DNA from: Catenaria anguillulae PL171
Taxonomy: Eukaryota; Blastocladiomycota; Blastocladiomycetes; Blastocladiales; Catenariaceae
DNA length: 64,000 nucleotides
Assembly: GCA_002102555.1 (NCBI GenBank)
Contig: MCFL01000016.1
Location: 248,001-312,000, forward strand
Direction of reading: 5' to 3'
In this document: positions 1 through 13,196 of the stretch, piece by piece
Layout: every line of letters starts with the position of its first letter
Numbering within the stretch: the stretch's first letter is position 1
Notes under the pieces: generated by a model
Seen by the model: the letters and a program-made list of their open reading frames with translations, nothing else
What the model was told of the DNA's origin: nothing
The model's database searches: none
Made by a program: the position numbers and the translations under genes

Positions 1-254
1 TTGTCCAAGCTTGCCACGTTGGCGTCGATCCACGGGCATTGCATGATGACGGCGTATGAGAGTTCGGGGGCGCACGAGCGAGGGAGAGCGTTGAGATACG
101 GAGTAAGCATTTGGGCGGCCGAGTTGATGGTGATCCCTGGTTGGCACATGGCCGGCGAGGTGAGGCGGATGGCCCAGGTCAGTACACCCTTAACGACGGG
201 CTCGGGCAGCGTTTGCGGGTCGGTTGCATAGAGTTGTAACATGTCAAGCATCAT
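1..254 (-). CDS. Partial unrecognised protein at left edge
   Basis: On the minus strand an open frame of 84 codons runs from ATGATG at 254 out of the window with no stop. A stop lies just upstream of the ATG, so 254 is a possible start. The predicted peptide has a protein-like composition (TLPEPVVKGVLTWAIRL, then LNALPRSCAPELSYAV), and the plus-strand frame opposite it looks like a shadow. I do not recognise a family. It may be a first exon, because only 254 bases are visible. Confidence 0.4.
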   Translation of the reverse strand, partial: MMLDMLQLYATDPQTLPEPVVKGVLTWAIRLTSPAMCQPGITINSAAQMLTPYLNALPRSCAPELSYAVIMQCPWIDANVASLD

Positions 255-852
255 TCATTGATATCAAGTATTACTTGATTTCTGCACGAAGTTGTCCCCA
301 CGTCAAAGTTATTTATATACACTGCACCACCCTCCATGGGCCGCCGCTGCCGACTGCCCGATTTCACGGGGCGACAGTCGGGCTCGGGCGACAGCTTCTG
401 TAAGTTCAGTCATTCCTTTCCCTGGTGTGGTTCACTTGTCCTCCCGATTGGTAATCGAAGTCGTTGCTCCGGCTCCTGTTTCTGTTTCTGCCTGAAATTT
501 CTCAAATCTGGCAGCAGCTCGGCAGCCCGTCCAGCAAGAGCACCGAGAGTACTGTTCATATTCATAGCAGCGCTGCATCTCATTTCGATCCCCAGAAAGA
601 CATGCCCGTCCCTGTCCAGCAGCTTGCAAAACCGACAAAGCGCAAATGCATCCCACTTGAAGCCCACCAGCACCACTGGTGGCATTCAACGCGTTTGCTT
701 CTGTTTTGCCCACAACTCGTCCATTTCATGTGTTCTGAGCACACCGCCAACACGGGCGGGGTCACTGCTTTCAAATCGTGCTTCCAAGCCCCAAATAATC
801 ACTTTTTACGGTTTTTTAAACCAGTTCAATGATGATTTACATCGAATAATAA
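255..852. other. Intergenic, no supported gene
   Basis: Upstream flank of the tRNA. Short overlapping frames exist on both strands but none carries a recognisable domain or a convincing start. One minus-strand frame at 410-685 (91 codons) has a passable composition and is the only one worth re-testing. Confidence 0.4.
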
Positions 853-925
853 GGGGGTTTAGCTCAGATGGTAGAGCGCGCGCTTCGCATGCGTGAGGCC
901 AGGGGTTCGATTCCCCTAACCTCCA
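853..925 (+). tRNA. tRNA-Ala (CGC)
   Basis: A 73-nt cloverleaf with all parts visible. The acceptor GGGGGTT (853-859) pairs with AACCTCC (918-924) and includes the G3-U70 wobble that identifies alanine tRNAs. The D stem GCTC/GAGC lies at 862-877. The anticodon stem CGCGC/GCGTG holds the loop TTCGCAT (884-890) with anticodon CGC at 886-888. The T arm is AGGGG-TTCGATT-CCCCT at 901-917, and the discriminator is A925. There is no intron and CCA is not encoded, as expected for a eukaryotic nuclear tRNA. Confidence 0.95.
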
Positions 926-1582
926 TACTAGTTTTTGTTTCACTTGTGGCTGTATTTTGAGAGTGCTTACGTATGGCGGTCGATGAGCAGCACTTGAAAT
1001 GTATACTGCCGCGCTGCAGTTTTCAGCTTTCCCGTGCTGGATCCAGCCAACATATGTCCGAAACGCGACCAGGAACGAACAGACAGCGGCTGCCTCCTGA
1101 TGCGCCGGCGCAATGGGATAACCCAAGTGACCATAAACGGCATCGCAAGTGCATCGCCGAGTATACAAATGAGCCATTCTTGGCTGTTTACCAGCACGCC
1201 TCATCACGAAAGGACGCCATGATGGCTCAGGTCACTGTGAGAAACAGAGAAGGCGAGAGTACCCGTGCGAGACACGGTTTTTTTTCTCAATCATGAGCAC
1301 CCTTGCATCATGTCAGTTTCGCACGCAAGGTTGCATGTTGTATACCCGTATCCATGCAGCTGTATACCTCTTTGCCTGTTCATAATCGCTCACCTCACAT
1401 TTGATAAATGCGTCTGGAGCAAGCATTTGGTCATCCCCCTCCAATCTTCCCCAGCCTAGACTCTCTCCTTCACCACGAAACGGCCCGCCACACCTTACGC
1501 AAGAACCTGCTCATCGCCTCCATTTCTGTCGGATCCTAGGTCCAGCGCCCCGTCGACCCGTCCACGCGCGCGGTTTCGACTG
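926..1582. other. Intergenic, no supported gene
   Basis: Downstream of the tRNA. Apart from the T-run I see nothing that stands out. Frames here are short, overlap on both strands, and are partly antisense to the tRNA. Confidence 0.4.
932..936 (+). terminator. Pol III T-run terminator
   Basis: Five consecutive T residues six bases after the tRNA-Ala end, the usual RNA polymerase III stop signal. Confidence 0.6.
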
Positions 1583-1930
1583 ATGCCTCGTAGAACAGCA
1601 AAAGCAACGAGTGTCAGTGACTCACGAGCGGCGTCGTGATACTGCCAGACTCCTCAAAGCCGTCTTGAAGAGCAATGCCATAAAGGCGCACAAGTTGCCC
1701 GCGTCTTTGGCAAAGCATAGAGCAGGTTTGCAGCTGCCGTCACTCTCCAAGCGTGTGCATCCTTCACTGTCTCAAGCTCGTCTCAAAGAAATCAAGGCGA
1801 AGCATGTGTGGACAGTCGGTTCAGCCACTTGCACAGTTGCTGCAAGGTCCGGACTCGAGTTGGGAGATCAATCATGACTTGCATGTCTTTGGTCTTGTCG
1901 CGGACGGCGGACAATACCGGTTGTTGTGCC
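1583..1930 (+). CDS. Candidate coding fragment, unrecognised
   Basis: An ATG at 1583 opens a basic N-terminus (MPRRTAKATSVSDSRAAS). The protein-like signal then moves to another plus frame over about 1611-1877 (DTARLLKAVLKSN, then RLKEIKAKHVW) and to a third by about 1840-1930 (SWEINHDLHVFGLVADGG). The frame changes resemble the single-base losses seen in conserved genes elsewhere in the window, but no family is recognisable and no splice sites are convincing. It could be a broken gene or noise. Confidence 0.22.
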
Positions 1931-2045
1931 AATGTGGTATCTCATACCGGTGCCCTTTTCTGCTATTTTTTGTTATCCTTATTATTCTTTGTCTTATGTA
2001 TCGGGCTCGACCCTCTTTCCCAACATCTTCTCGTATATTTAGCAT

Positions 2046-2603
2046 TCACCCTCTGGTCTTGTCGACGATCACCTTCACTTGGTCCGCCGAGTCGGCGCCG
2101 TATCGGAATCTGAGAATCATCTGTGGACGCAGCCGCACGGACCTGCTCGCCGTTGAGGGGTTATTAATATCATGATCAGTATCAATGCTGCTCATCCATG
2201 ACGGAATCCACTTGCACCACCTCAAGCACTTCGTTCCAGTTGCCCATTCCAACCTTCCCACTACCCCTCCGCCGCAAAAGGGCCCCTCGCCCTCCCGTCG
2301 CCGTTGCTCTCGGCCGTGGGCACCTTCACACCAAGCAATCCGTGCGACCCCAATCCACGCCAGCGCGCCTCCCGTCAAGCAAACGCTCGCGCCAATACCA
2401 GTGTCAGTGTCCGGGGTCGTAGTTGTAGCCGGCATCGCCGCCGCCGTCGTCGCATCCATCTGGCCTCCTTCTGCCGCAATCCGATCAGCCAAACCGTGCT
2501 CGTCGACCGGCCCGCTGGCAACCCAGGTCAACGACATTGGTACTGTCACGCAACACCCTGACGGACTTGGCTCGTTCTCGTGTTTGGTTTCAGCATTGAA
2601 CAA
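2046..2603 (-). CDS. Candidate ORF, unrecognised
   Basis: A minus-strand frame of 185 codons without a good ATG at its 5' end. The C-terminal part (RPQMILRFRYGADSADQ, then VKVIVDKTRG) reads like protein, while the middle is low-complexity. A plus-strand frame covers much of the same DNA, so the strand is uncertain. It is listed only because it is the longest frame in this stretch. Confidence 0.18.
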   Translation of the reverse strand: MFNAETKHENEPSPSGCCVTVPMSLTWVASGPVDEHGLADRIAAEGGQMDATTAAAMPATTTTPDTDTGIGASVCLTGGALAWIGVARIAWCEGAHGREQRRREGEGPFCGGGVVGRLEWATGTKCLRWCKWIPSWMSSIDTDHDINNPSTASRSVRLRPQMILRFRYGADSADQVKVIVDKTRG

Positions 2604-2652
2604 TCAATGACTGAAATCGAACACATCAACTGCGCCTGCCTCATCCCACAAG

Positions 2653-3732
2653 ATGTCTCTTGTCAAAAGCAGCATCGTCGGTTCTTTTCGAGTGGCTGCC
2701 AGTTGCGTGGTCCAAGAAGATTGGTTTGCCCTTTGGCGAATCCAGCGATGCTGATGCAAAGGCATTAGTGTCGAGTTTACAAGGATTGGATGTGGCCATG
2801 AGTGTGGACTTTCAGTTGATTCTTTGCTTTTATTTGTTGCAAGACGGTATGCTATCACATCATGCGCTTATTTGCGCCGCTCATGCTGCTGTCGTACTTG
2901 GTTATCGCACCTGAGGCTGACATACCAGTCAATTCCTGCATCGACAAGGTCATCGTGTCGTCCCACGCGCACTGCGGCCAAGGTTTCGTCGCTGGTGACG
3001 AATGTGGTCGGCCCACCCAAGTCTCAAGATGTACTCGTTGGCCGTTGTCCAGCCGTGCATTCCGGGTGCGGTCAGCAAGACCATGCACAAGCGGCTGAGG
3101 ACAAGACAACCACCTTGCGTGCTGTTCAACGACATTGACCAGCGCATTTTCGGCAAGATCCCGTACGTGCAGCTGCGCAACCTCTTGCCCACGCCCCCAC
3201 GCCGTTCCAATTGGTGGCCAAGGCCAACGCCGAATCTGCCGCCAAGTACAAGCACAAGGACATGGAAACCAACGCCGACGTTCAAGCAATCGTCCGATTC
3301 CAGCAGCACCACCTTGTACCAGCTGGCCTGTCCGTTTCCAAACCGCTTCGCCCTCCATGACCATCAAGTGCAACGCTTGGGCAAGTTTGTCGATTCGGTG
3401 GCCAGCAACGACAGCGACCAACTGCTCAACGAAATTGAGTACTTGGACCGCAAGCTCAAGGTCAAGCTTCGGCCATGGAAGACCTTGGTCCACGTGTTGG
3501 ACTTGGTTAACGACGACCACCTTGCCCTTATCCATCAGCGTCTCCCCCCTCTCTAGACCAGCAAGGAAAGGTCATGGTCATACCTGTCTCCTTCTACTCC
3601 GAGTTGACGAGTCAAGGATATGATGCAGTCAAGCAGCGTTTTGCCACTAGCAAAGTTAGCTCGACTTTGCGCATGCAACTACTAGGAGCTGCTGTCGCTC
3701 AAAGTAAGTATGTAACCCGCTCAAAGTCATGA
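2653..3732 (+). CDS. Unrecognised two-exon gene with frame breaks
   Basis: Begins at ATG 2653 (MSLVKSSIVGSFRVAASC, a possible organelle-type leader). An intron fits well at 2847-2928: donor GTATGC, GGCTGAC branch-like element, acceptor ACCAG. It joins FQLILCFYLLQD to VNSCIDKVIVSSHAHC. After it the coding signal passes through all three frames in one direction, as if single bases were missing. Two changes fall at C-runs, in CCCCC near 3195 and CCCCCC near 3546. Later segments include FNDIDQRIFGKIPYVQLRN, LLNEIEYLDRKLKVKLRPWK and VMVIPVSFYSELTSQGYDAV, ending at TGA 3730-3732. I do not recognise the family. The consistent intron and shift direction argue for a real gene. Confidence 0.45.
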
Positions 3733-4121
3733 TGCTCCTGATTGTACCATATCGTACATAATACATCCAGGCATTAAATCGAGCTGAAGATGCGTTCTGT
3801 TCTGACTGTCGACAGAAACATGAAGTACAATAATACATGGAAAGACCTCTCTAATCGGCGAGTGCATGTCAAAACGGAAAAGGACGGAGAAACCACTGGC
3901 AGGCAAGCGATCGACTGCCAATCGACAGGTCGGAAAACATTGACACAATTGAAGGAACCAAGGGAAAGGATTGATAACGAGGGACACTTAATGGAAAACA
4001 AAAACAGGGGGAAACAAAAAACAGTGAGAATAATCAAAGTTCAACACACGAAAGCAAAGGCCGCGTGCGACGGGTCCAACATGAGCAAAATGCGTGAGGC
4101 GAGTAATATGGAGGTAGCGAG
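3733..4121. other. Short convergent intergenic spacer
   Basis: Lies between the 3' ends of two convergent genes and is AT-richer than its neighbours. No gene or repeat is seen. Confidence 0.5.
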
Positions 4122-7025
<2,904 letters not shown>

Positions 7026-8347
7026 GGTGGGCCTGGGCAAAAAAAAAAAGTCACGGAGGGAGGCGTTGATGAGTGGCGCTCGCTGCTTTGCGTCTGCGGT
7101 TGCGGTTACGATGGCGTTGGCGTTGGCGAATGCGTCGTCAGCAACAACAACTGCCGACCTTGTCCGTCAGATGGGGTTATGGCAGAGATGGAGAGCGAGT
7201 CTTTGCGTCTCGTCTCGTCCCGGATCCACGGCAAGTGGAGATAAGAGTTTTGGCGGCAGCAACGAGTGGCAATGCGGTCAACCCAACCAACGGTCACTGG
7301 ATGGATAGGATGGCGAGGGCACAGGAGCAGGAGCGTGCGGGTGTGATGATTCGTGACAAATACGGCTTCCGATCCAAGCAGACATGCGCTCGGTATGGAA
7401 TTGCATAGAGTCTTGTGCGGAATGATTTCCACGCTCAAGTCAGTGTCAAGAGCGTCATTGGGTGCGAGTCATCCTTCTTGCCAATAATGCATGGCAGCTG
7501 CGCACACGCGAAATAAAGGAAAAAAAAAAATGGTGGCGCGTTTTATGAAGGAGGCGCCTGGAAGTCGCCCCAAAATCAACATCCGTGAATTCGATAGAGG
7601 AGCCAGATTTGGATTTGGCGGCGCGCGAACAGGGACAAATGCTCAACATTCCCGGTTCTGGAAAAGAGTTCCATGTGCTTCTGCCTGCCGCCTGGCTGGC
7701 AAGTGCATGCATGCGCCCTGATGCACGCCCCTCCAATTCGCCCGCCCTGCTGCTCGCGCTGAGGCCATATATTGGCAACAAAATGAGGGACGTGGTACTA
7801 TTACTACTCAGCAGAGGTCCTCCATTGGAATCTGTGGATCACAAAAGGGCGACCCAACGGTATTTCCGTCCAGTTCCCTACCATAGCACCAAAGTGCCAA
7901 GAGAGTCCAGAACTTGATATATACCACAGCCAAGCCAGGAGCGGGCAAATCGGCGTCTTGTATGTGATGCATGGTGACTCGTGGGCGGTTATAGATGGCC
8001 AACAAGGAGTGTCTGCGGGAAAACACCACCATTTCAATGTAGAGGCAAAGATGGAGTGGGATCGAGCGGAGGAAAGGGAAAAAACAAATGGACGAATGAT
8101 AAAACTACATGTCAACAACCAAAAGACAAACATAAACAAAAAAAAAAGACAAAAGACAACTGTGGGCAGAGTGCAGAGAGAGTGGGGAAAAGCGACGAGA
8201 ACAGGAAAGCAATGGTAAAAAAAAAAAGAGGAATGAGACACACGCAAAGGCAAAGGGATGGAAAGACAAGTCACTGGGACAACTCGGCAACACGAGAACG
8301 GCACGGGGCGAAAAGGCAACCAAACACGCAAAAAGGAAAAAGGCAAA
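7026..8347. other. Intergenic region upstream of the kinase
   Basis: About 1.3 kb separating two minus-strand genes. It holds the kinase promoter (right of 7025) and the 3' flank of the membrane-protein gene, with several A-runs. An open frame crosses 7804-8347 only as the read-through extension of the frame-shifted membrane-protein gene. No independent gene is supported. Confidence 0.5.
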
Positions 8348-9896
8348 TCAGTACCGGCCCTGCTGGTACTGCGGCCGCTGCTGCTGCTGCTGTTGCTGTT
8401 GCTGATACTGCTGCTGCTGGCCATAGTACTGCTGCTGTTGCTGCTGGCCGTAGTACTGTTGCCCCTGTTGGTGCTGCTGCGCATACCCGCCACCTGCTGT
8501 TCATATCCGCCACCATACCCCTGTTGTTTGGCACCACCCTGAATCTGGGTTGGTTGTGGTGGCAGTGGCGATGCTACGGAAATGGGTTGCGGGGCCTCGC
8601 CCATTTCAGCAGATGCGCCACCAGCACCCGCACGTTCTTGCCGCCGGCGCATGGACGCTGACCGGCCCACGTGCGATTTCAAGCCCGTGCCAAAGTTGCG
8701 GTAGCAGATGAACGAGTTGACCAGCGTGAGGACCGCAAGCAAGAGACATGAGCCGATGGAGAATGTGATGGATGTTTGGACGGGAATGAATCGGTCGCTG
8801 GAAGAAGGGGCAAAATGTGTCAGCATGAATTTTGGGAGGGGGGGGGGGGGGGTTGATGCGATGGCAAGAAACGGAGGCGTACTCAAAGAAGGCTTGGTAC
8901 AGCTTCCAGCACAGGTAGCCCATGCACGCGACGGTGCCCGCCATGAACAAAAACATGAGCTTGTCATTTTCCTCGCGCGTGCCCTTGACGCACAGCACAA
9001 TGAGCACAACAATCATGGTGAGGGCAACCACCAGGTGGATGGCAATGTCGATGTTGGTCATTTTGCCTGAGACGAGGCCAATGACGAGGAACTGAAGCGA
9101 AAAGGTAAAGTAGAAGAAGACGTCGAGCTTGAGGCTATCGCATGATGGGCAAATACGGGATGGATGGTTAGAAAAAAAAAAGGGGACGGCAAAAAACAAA
9201 GGAATGGACGTACAGCATCATGAGGAAAAAGTAGTGCATCATCTGTCTCCTCAACCCAATGTCGGCACCGATCCGCTTGTAAATGGCCCATCCATACTCT
9301 TGATGCAGCTTGTACGACACACCCGCCGTGAGCAGCAAAAAGACGAGCGAAATCACAATGGACGGGTAATGGAACATGAAGGTGGATGCCAGTTGGTCCT
9401 TTGGCAACTGCGCGGCGACGGCCGGACTGAGCCTTGGAACCTTGCGGAGGTCTGCGAGGGTCGAGTTGATTTGGCCAAAGATGCTGCTGGATTGGGACAG
9501 TTGGACAATCGAGTAGCCAAAGAGGCCCAAGTTGATGACGTTGAGGGCAATGAGCTCGATCGAGTTTTGGTGGAGGACGGAATCCACGGTGATGTAGAGC
9601 TGCATGACGGTGGCGAGCATGTAAATGACGTGGTAGACGGTGACGGCCATGGCCAGGTTGTACTGCTTGGACAGGGCCTCGCGGAGGGAGCCCTTGAAGA
9701 TATCTTCCGAGAGGTCAACCAGAGGCTTGACGAGGTTGTACTCCTTGATGTGCATGTAGGCAACGCCGACCTCGAGGATGATTTGCACCACCATTTGCAG
9801 GACGGACGACATGAGGGCAATGCGGGCAACCTGCGAGTTGCCGACGACCGTCTTGAGCCTGGTTAGGCGGGACGGGTGTGATGCGTTGGATGACAT
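8348..9896 (-). CDS. Multi-pass membrane protein, UPF0658 Golgi-type
   Basis: Exons 9896-9214, 9134-8883 and 8797-8348, about 461 residues once one missing base is allowed. The body has about seven hydrophobic segments (for example IALMSSVLQMVVQIILEVGV and MIVVLIVLCVKG) and ends its membrane part with LVNSFICYRNFGTGLK. This general layout, with a cytosolic Gln-rich tail, fits the fungal UPF0658 Golgi membrane family, but I give that name from memory of the family and not from a search. The tail is a Gln/Tyr/Gly repeat in one frame. Reaching it needs one more G at 8493-8494; otherwise the frame runs on as Ser/Asn-rich sequence to 7804. Upstream in-frame codons extend to 10256, but 9896 is the best ATG. 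Confidence 0.6.
8838..8852 (+). repeat. G15 homopolymer in an intron
   Basis: Fifteen consecutive G residues inside the second intron of the membrane-protein gene. The same run length occurs twice more in the window, once in each arm of the inverted repeat. Confidence 0.9.
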
Positions 9897-10991
9897 TGTG
9901 CCTGGGCCGCAAAGGAGAAGGTTGGGTATGGCTTGCAATGTTGGCCAGGGGAGACGGCGCCGGGTTATTGTCGGTTTGGGCTTTGGGCAACAAGGCGAAC
10001 GGAGGTATCTGGGATAAGTAGGTTGACCGAACAGCTGGCGGCTCGTTTGAGAGTCCTTGTGCGCGAGTACCAGAGTGCAGAGTGCAGAGTGCAGAGTGCA
10101 GAGTGCAGAGTGCGGTGGTGGTGCGGGACAGGCGAACGGTGGACAGCCAATGTGCGGCGCTGAGCGTGGATGGTGGATGGATGGGGCGGCCTTGGGTGGT
10201 TGGTGCGGTCCGCGGGGAATGGAAAGGAATGGATTGGCGGGCAGACAGGCGGCCAATGCGATGCTCCAGGCTTTGCTTGGGATGATAGAGTAGATTCGTT
10301 GCGTAGAATCTGGAGAATGGCTGTCCGTCTACCTCCACTACACTTGTTTGTGTTGGTCAACATTTACGTAGTCGAGAAGTCAAGAGTGGCGTGGCGGCAC
10401 AACTTCAAGTAAGTCCTTGACTTGGCACTTGACTTGATTCATTCCACTCACATTTCAACACGGAACAGCAAGCGGTGATTGGCTGGGAAGTCGCGCGGAA
10501 CACATGGAACATGGAAGGTTTCATTGGCCTGCACGTGCTTTTCGAGGCCAAGGTTCCCCATCAAATCAATCCATGCATATGGCCACCATTGCAAAAAAAA
10601 AATCAATATGCCATCTCGAGCTCGCTCGCGTTCACTGGCATGCATCGCAGCTACAGCCCCAGCCCCCCCCCAGCCCCTTCAACGCTAGCCAGCCCACGAT
10701 CCTGGTCCTGGTATGCCCTTGCCCAACCTCAAGCGCAAAGAAGTTTGCACGGCTCGACATGATTCCCACGCCGCCCGCCCGTCATGTGACGTGACGACCT
10801 GCAGAGCCTTGACGTGTCCACTTCCCCGCCGTCGTTGACTGTCCTTCATTGTCGTCGCCAACAGGATTTACCGTCAATGTACGAATACTCTGCCCCCTCT
10901 CAACCTCTCAACGGCACAAGTCAAAGTAAACACATGGTCAGTCAGTCAGTCAACAGTGAATGCAAACGTAACACACATCTTCGAGTCAGCC
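9897..10991. other. Divergent promoter region with 7-bp tandem repeat
   Basis: Space between the minus-strand membrane protein and the plus-strand RING ligase, so it should contain both promoters. It carries a 7-bp tandem repeat at 10071-10112. Other frames are short and lack domains. Confidence 0.5.
10071..10112 (+). repeat. Six copies of a 7-bp unit (CAGAGTG)
   Basis: Six perfect head-to-tail copies of CAGAGTG over 42 bases, located about 175 bases upstream of the membrane-protein start codon. Confidence 0.95.
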
Positions 10992-12336
10992 ATGGACCAC
11001 CGTCTCACCTCCACGTCCACGTCCACGTCCACTTTATCCGCACGGTCCCTCCTTGACCCGGACCCGCCTGTCTCGACCCCATCTGCCGCCGACGCCGACA
11101 CTGACATCGACACACACACCTACGCCGCACGGACTCGGAATATTGACGACCCACAACTCGTCCCGTTGACGGCCAAGCACCCGACCCATGCAGCGCAATC
11201 CCATGATCTCGCTGATTCTGCTTCCGACTCCTCCGTTTCCCACACCGCCGACTCTGGGCCGCCCGAGCACCATTCCGCCAGCACGATGTCCACAGAGTCA
11301 GACTCGGGCACGGATCCGGCCGACCGCACTCCAAGATCATCGGCCACAGCCTACTCGCTCGACGCCACACATTTGCGTGAACGTGTCACTTCCGTCGGCC
11401 GCTTACCCAGGGGCTCGGCATCGTCGCGCCGGCTGGCTGCACTCTTTGGCGACTTGCCATCGTCGTCTCGCTCGTCCCCGTACTCGGCATCAACTGCCGC
11501 ATCGACACCATCGCATGCATCACGCGAGCCCCCTCCTGCCCAACCTAGGCCTCGTTCCCCATCCCCATCCCGCACAACCTCGCCCCAACCAACGCCAACT
11601 TCAGCATCCACCACAACGCCAACCGGAACCACAACTTTGCCACCGACCTATCCCTCCACCGAGCAACCCACGCCCGTCTCTGGGCTCTTTGAATGCAACA
11701 TTTGCCTCGACACGGCCTCGCACCCAGTCGTAACGCTCTGCGGCCACCTGTTCTGCTGGCCATGTCTCGACCCATGGTTCAAATCATGTACGGCGCGCCA
11801 CTCGGCCGTCACCTGTCCCGTGTGCAAATCCGGGTGTGGGCCCGATAAGACCATTCCCATCTTTGCCCGCGGCCGCGAGGCCATTGATCCGCGGACCTCG
11901 GTCTCGTCATCTGGAGCAGCAAGTAGCAGTGGTGCCGCAGGAGCAAATGACGCGGCATCGCCTAGGCCGGAGGCGCAGCGGTCCGAGCCCGTGCCGCCGC
12001 CGCGCACCTGGCGCAACGTCTGGGGACTTGGCGCTGGAGCCGGCGGCGGTTTTGGTGGGGGCGCCGGAGCAAGGGCCAATGTCCAGTTTGGCGTGTTTCC
12101 TGGGCTATTTGGCATGACAATCAATTTGGGAGACGGTGGAGCAGGTGCGCCAGAGGCCATGCGCGGAGGTACGTTGTGTCCCTGTTGTCTTGCTTGCGAG
12201 CACAGAGAGGGCTTGGTTAGCTTACCCTTGGACTGTGTGAAATAGATCCCAAGAGAATCAAAACATTGCCAGTGCGCTCACGCTCATGGGCGTCATGATC
12301 CTCATGAACTTGTTCTTTGGACTCTTCTTGTTTTGA
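10992..12336 (+). CDS. ER-anchored RING-finger E3 ubiquitin ligase (RNF5/RNF185-like)
   Basis: Two exons, 10992-12168 and 12254-12336, about 419 residues, no frame break. The ATG sits in CAGCCATGG. The first half is Ser/Thr/Pro-rich and disordered. The RING is C3HC4: CNICLDTASHPVVTLCGHLF, then CWPCLDPWF and CPVC. A Gly-rich stretch follows, then exon 2 encodes a short C-terminal hydrophobic anchor (LTLMGVMILMNLFFGLFLF) ending at the stop. The donor GTACGT at 12169 is clear; the acceptor at 12252-12253 was chosen because it keeps the anchor in frame. The RING plus tail anchor matches RNF5/RNF185/RMA1 ligases of ER-associated degradation. The long N-terminal extension is unusual compared with the roughly 190-residue animal proteins. 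Confidence 0.85.
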
Positions 12337-13196
12337 TGATCATTGCAGCTTCCGATTCATGTGTGTCCGTGGATCCTTCTTTGCTTGTCGATTTGTCTTT
12401 ATCCATTCACTCATTCCCCTCTCAAGGCTTGTATACTCTGCTCTCTCGCCTTCTTCAATATGCAATAGACTTGGTTTCGCTTACTCGAGTCACCATGACT
12501 TGTGTTGGATCAGGTGCTTGTTGGATATCCCGGCACGCTAGCTTAGTGCCTCTTTAGCGGAAACTTAGGAGCACGCAAGATCAGAGAGCAAGAGAAGCGT
12601 TATCTGGTGGTTTTGCACAGGTTTTTGCTCCGTGAAAGCTTGAACGTTTGGCTGTGTAGTTGGAACAACAATGATGCAGTCGCATTCACGTTTCCCATTG
12701 CCAGAAACGCTCAGCACTACTCTCAGCACTGTCTACTCGATGCATTGCACCTCAATTCATTCTCAGTGCAAAGGCGTCAAGCCATGGCAACGATGTCTAC
12801 AATGATCCATTGCATTCAAAAGACGTCAAGGGTCAACGTTTCGTCCCAGACACATACTCCATGTGTGCTCCAACATGCCAATCACCTAAAGTGCGCGTCA
12901 TCACGTCAATACCTCATCGCCCACAGCCACACCATACCGTCTCTGCCAAATCCTGTCGAGTCGCCTGCTCACCACCTCCCACGACCCAGACCACACTGCG
13001 CCAACACAACCTCCCCATTCATAACCCCAACAACCCTGCACGTGAATATCCACCATCGCAAGCGTGAATTTACCACTGGCTCCCTTGACCCTAGTAGCAG
13101 GTCGTGGCGTGGGAACTGGTAAGGATCGGATGGGTACTCGTTCCATTGGAAAGTCACCTCCATCTAACTTCCATCTCAGCTCTCTGGTAGATACAC
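12337..13196. other. Unassigned stretch between RING gene and next gene
   Basis: Contains a 171-codon plus frame (12607-13122) with no recognisable domain. A possible splice donor (GTAAGG) at about 13119 and an acceptor (TCTCAG) at about 13180 may belong to a 5' leader exon of the next gene. No supported gene. Confidence 0.35.

Noticed and set aside
806-1207. 133-codon minus frame
   Set aside because: It runs antisense through the tRNA-Ala gene and has no domain.
7804-8347. C-terminal extension as the true end of the membrane protein
   Set aside because: It has no internal conservation and a low-complexity start; the Gln/Tyr/Gly frame with its own stop at 8348 looks like the real tail.
9129-9866. 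245-codon plus frame
   Set aside because: Antisense to the multi-pass membrane protein and crosses its intron.
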